Assembly (NCBI GenBank): GCA_016788945.1
Contig: JAEUSA010000045.1
Span: 1-7,752, forward strand
Source: Leptospiraceae bacterium
GTDB lineage: Bacteria > Spirochaetota > Leptospiria > Turneriellales > Turneriellaceae
Direction of reading: 5' to 3'
Length of the DNA: 7,752 nucleotides
In this document: piece by piece, positions 6,720-7,752 of the stretch
Numbering within the stretch: position 1 is the first letter of the stretch
How the letters are laid out: each line of letters opens with the position of its first letter
Translations under genes and position numbers: made by a program
The notes under the pieces: model-generated
Database searches by the model: none
The model's input: the letters and a program-made list of their open reading frames with translations, nothing else
Told to the model about the DNA's origin: nothing

Positions 6720-7274
6720 ATGCAAATCCTTAACACTTATGCGCGGCAAATTTTGCTATTTCTCTTATTGCCAGTTTCGCTGAACCATGCGATATCGGCT
6801 GCCGATTTAGAACGCCAACGGCGCCATACCAAGCACGAAAAGAATCGGGCTATTTCAAGTAACAAATGCGGTAGAGACGCAAAAATGACAATAGTGCTAA
6901 ATCGTGGCGGAACTGTGACCGGCACTTGCCTATTTCTCTCAGTAGGTTACATCGCAATGCGAATAGGGGAAAGGTCATATTCTTTCCCTATTGAAGGCGA
7001 TATTGCGGGCAATATAGAGACGGCTGCGACGGCGAAGGGTACGCCACAAGCAGCGGCAACCGATGAGCAATTGCGCCCTTTTGAGGTCAGGCGTCTGGTA
7101 ACCGTCAAAGGAACGGCGTCAGCCATGCAGCCCGGCCGGATCGACACGATGCGGCAACAAGGCGCGCATCTCCTCGTCGCTCTGGCAGAGCGGCTGTTTT
7201 TCAAACAGGTACCTGAGATACACCCACGGTTCAAGTTTATTAACCTTCGCCGTTTCAATGAGCGAATAAATTAA
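6720..7274 (+). CDS. Small secreted protein with Sm/SH3-like strands, 3' end probably replaced by IS66 sequence
   Basis: The 184-codon frame starts with a signal peptide (hydrophobic ILLFLLLPVSL at residues 11-21, likely cleavage after ISA at 27). A charged segment follows, then CGRDAKMTIVLNRGGTVTGT and a further Cys70, continuing to SYSFPIEGDI near residue 95. This alternation of strands around a Gly turn resembles Sm/SH3-like barrels that start with a Cys and end in an Asp-Ile; the resemblance is by eye. Residues 100-120 are an Ala/Thr-rich linker. From about codon 127 (nt 7098) the frame runs antisense through the C-terminus of an IS66 transposase and stops at 7274. The last 58 residues are therefore probably not native, and the original gene was likely truncated. 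The function is unknown. It is likely co-transcribed with the gene at 6342. Confidence 0.5.
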   Translation: MQILNTYARQILLFLLLPVSLNHAISAADLERQRRHTKHEKNRAISSNKCGRDAKMTIVLNRGGTVTGTCLFLSVGYIAMRIGERSYSFPIEGDIAGNIETAATAKGTPQAAATDEQLRPFEVRRLVTVKGTASAMQPGRIDTMRQQGAHLLVALAERLFFKQVPEIHPRFKFINLRRFNERIN

Positions 7275-7752
7275 GGCGCTGGGATCTGCGCCGCGGGGGC
7301 TGCCGGAGATCATCCAATTCTTGCGGGAAATGACGAACAGCGTATGGCATTTTCAACGGCGTTGGTATTGATCGGCATATTGCCGTTCTCCAGAAACAGC
7401 CGCAATTTGATTCCCTGCCCTAACGCGTAGCGGATTGCTTTGCCTAACGGCTGGTCTCGCGGTATGGTGCGCTGCTTATTTTTCAGCAGTTCAAAAATCC
7501 GATCAACGATGTGCCGCGAATGATCCTGACGGCACGCCAAAAATTTTTCAGGCGGGTAGCCTTTTTCCCGGCCGTCGGCAGTTGGCGCGAACGGCTGACA
7601 GCAGCAAGCTTCAACCGCGTAAAGTTTGCGTATGCCTTCGATGATCTGATATGAAAACGAACAATTTTGGCGTTCTTTGTCTGCCCGATAAATTTGCGCG
7701 CGCAGGCCACTCTGCAGACTGAAATTAAAGAGGTCTGAAATAAAAACTAATT
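7098..7752 (-). mobile_element. IS66-family insertion sequence remnant, transposase 3' end
   Basis: The - strand encodes the C-terminal part of an IS66 transposase and continues past the window's right edge. Beyond the transposase stop (7119) the + strand reads GTAACCGTCAAAGGAACGG from 7098. Most IS66-family ends begin 5'-GTAA, so 7098 is the best candidate for the element's outer end. Family members make 8-bp target duplications. The eight bases just outside would be GGCGTCTG (7090-7097), and the matching copy would lie beyond the window. The exact boundary is inferred. The accessory orfs tnpA/tnpB of this family are not in the window. Confidence 0.75.
7119..7752 (-). pseudogene. tnpC: IS66-family transposase (TnpC), C-terminal part, frameshifted
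   Basis: Three frames share the sequence. The right edge reads VACARKF (from 7710), like the CWAHARRKF block of IS66 transposases. A second frame carries EGIRKLYAVEA, LGKAIRYALGQ and NTNAVENAIR (the DNNAxERAIR block, ending near 7340). A third, from 7337 to TGA 7119-7121, reads FVISRKNWMISGSPRGA, then LIYSLIETAKVN and LLPHRVD. Thus there is one shift between about 7693 and 7630, and a second at 7338-7339, where the codon after ATACGC has lost one base. The catalytic acidic residue within the ENAIR block is still present, but the protein cannot be made whole. Within the window it lies tail-to-tail with the small exported-protein cluster. Confidence 0.88.

Overview
The window looks like a diderm (outer-membrane) bacterium. 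It carries a class A penicillin-binding protein, a quinone-type (class 2) dihydroorotate dehydrogenase, and a secreted protease whose C-terminus looks like an outer-membrane beta-barrel. The overall flavour recalls spirochaetes of the Leptospirales (Turneriella/Leptonema-like), but that is an impression from protein style and not something the window proves.

Layout. (1) 1-3278, + strand, GC-rich and clearly housekeeping: the 3' part of a bifunctional PBP1A-family peptidoglycan synthase, followed after only two bases by pyrD. (2) 3379-5049, - strand, convergent with pyrD: a secreted zincin with HExxHxxGxxD and a Met-turn candidate, joined to about 180 residues of alternating, aromatic-rich strands. 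(3) 5050-5474: a gene-free stretch with lower GC and two sets of inverted repeats. (4) 5475-7097, + strand, low GC: a run of very small genes. Each opens with a signal peptide or membrane anchor, and three of the four have cysteine-rich mature parts. One of them is split by a frameshift. The last has an Sm/SH3-like strand pattern. (5) About 7098-7752, - strand: the 3' end of a decayed IS66-family element whose transposase is broken by at least two frameshifts.

How the parts relate. The PBP and pyrD probably share a transcript, with no functional link beyond position. From 3379 rightward the region reads as accessory. It holds an envelope-targeted protease, tiny exported disulfide-type proteins with no family I recognise, and an insertion sequence that appears to have landed in the last small gene, so its reading frame now runs into antisense transposase sequence. 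The protease and the small exported proteins may belong to one envelope or secretion-related island, but only their proximity and shared export signals support this.

Most worth following up are the protease/beta-barrel fusion, the tandem of small Cys-rich exported proteins (two share a C...C...CxC order), and the signal-peptide/body split at 5832-6100.
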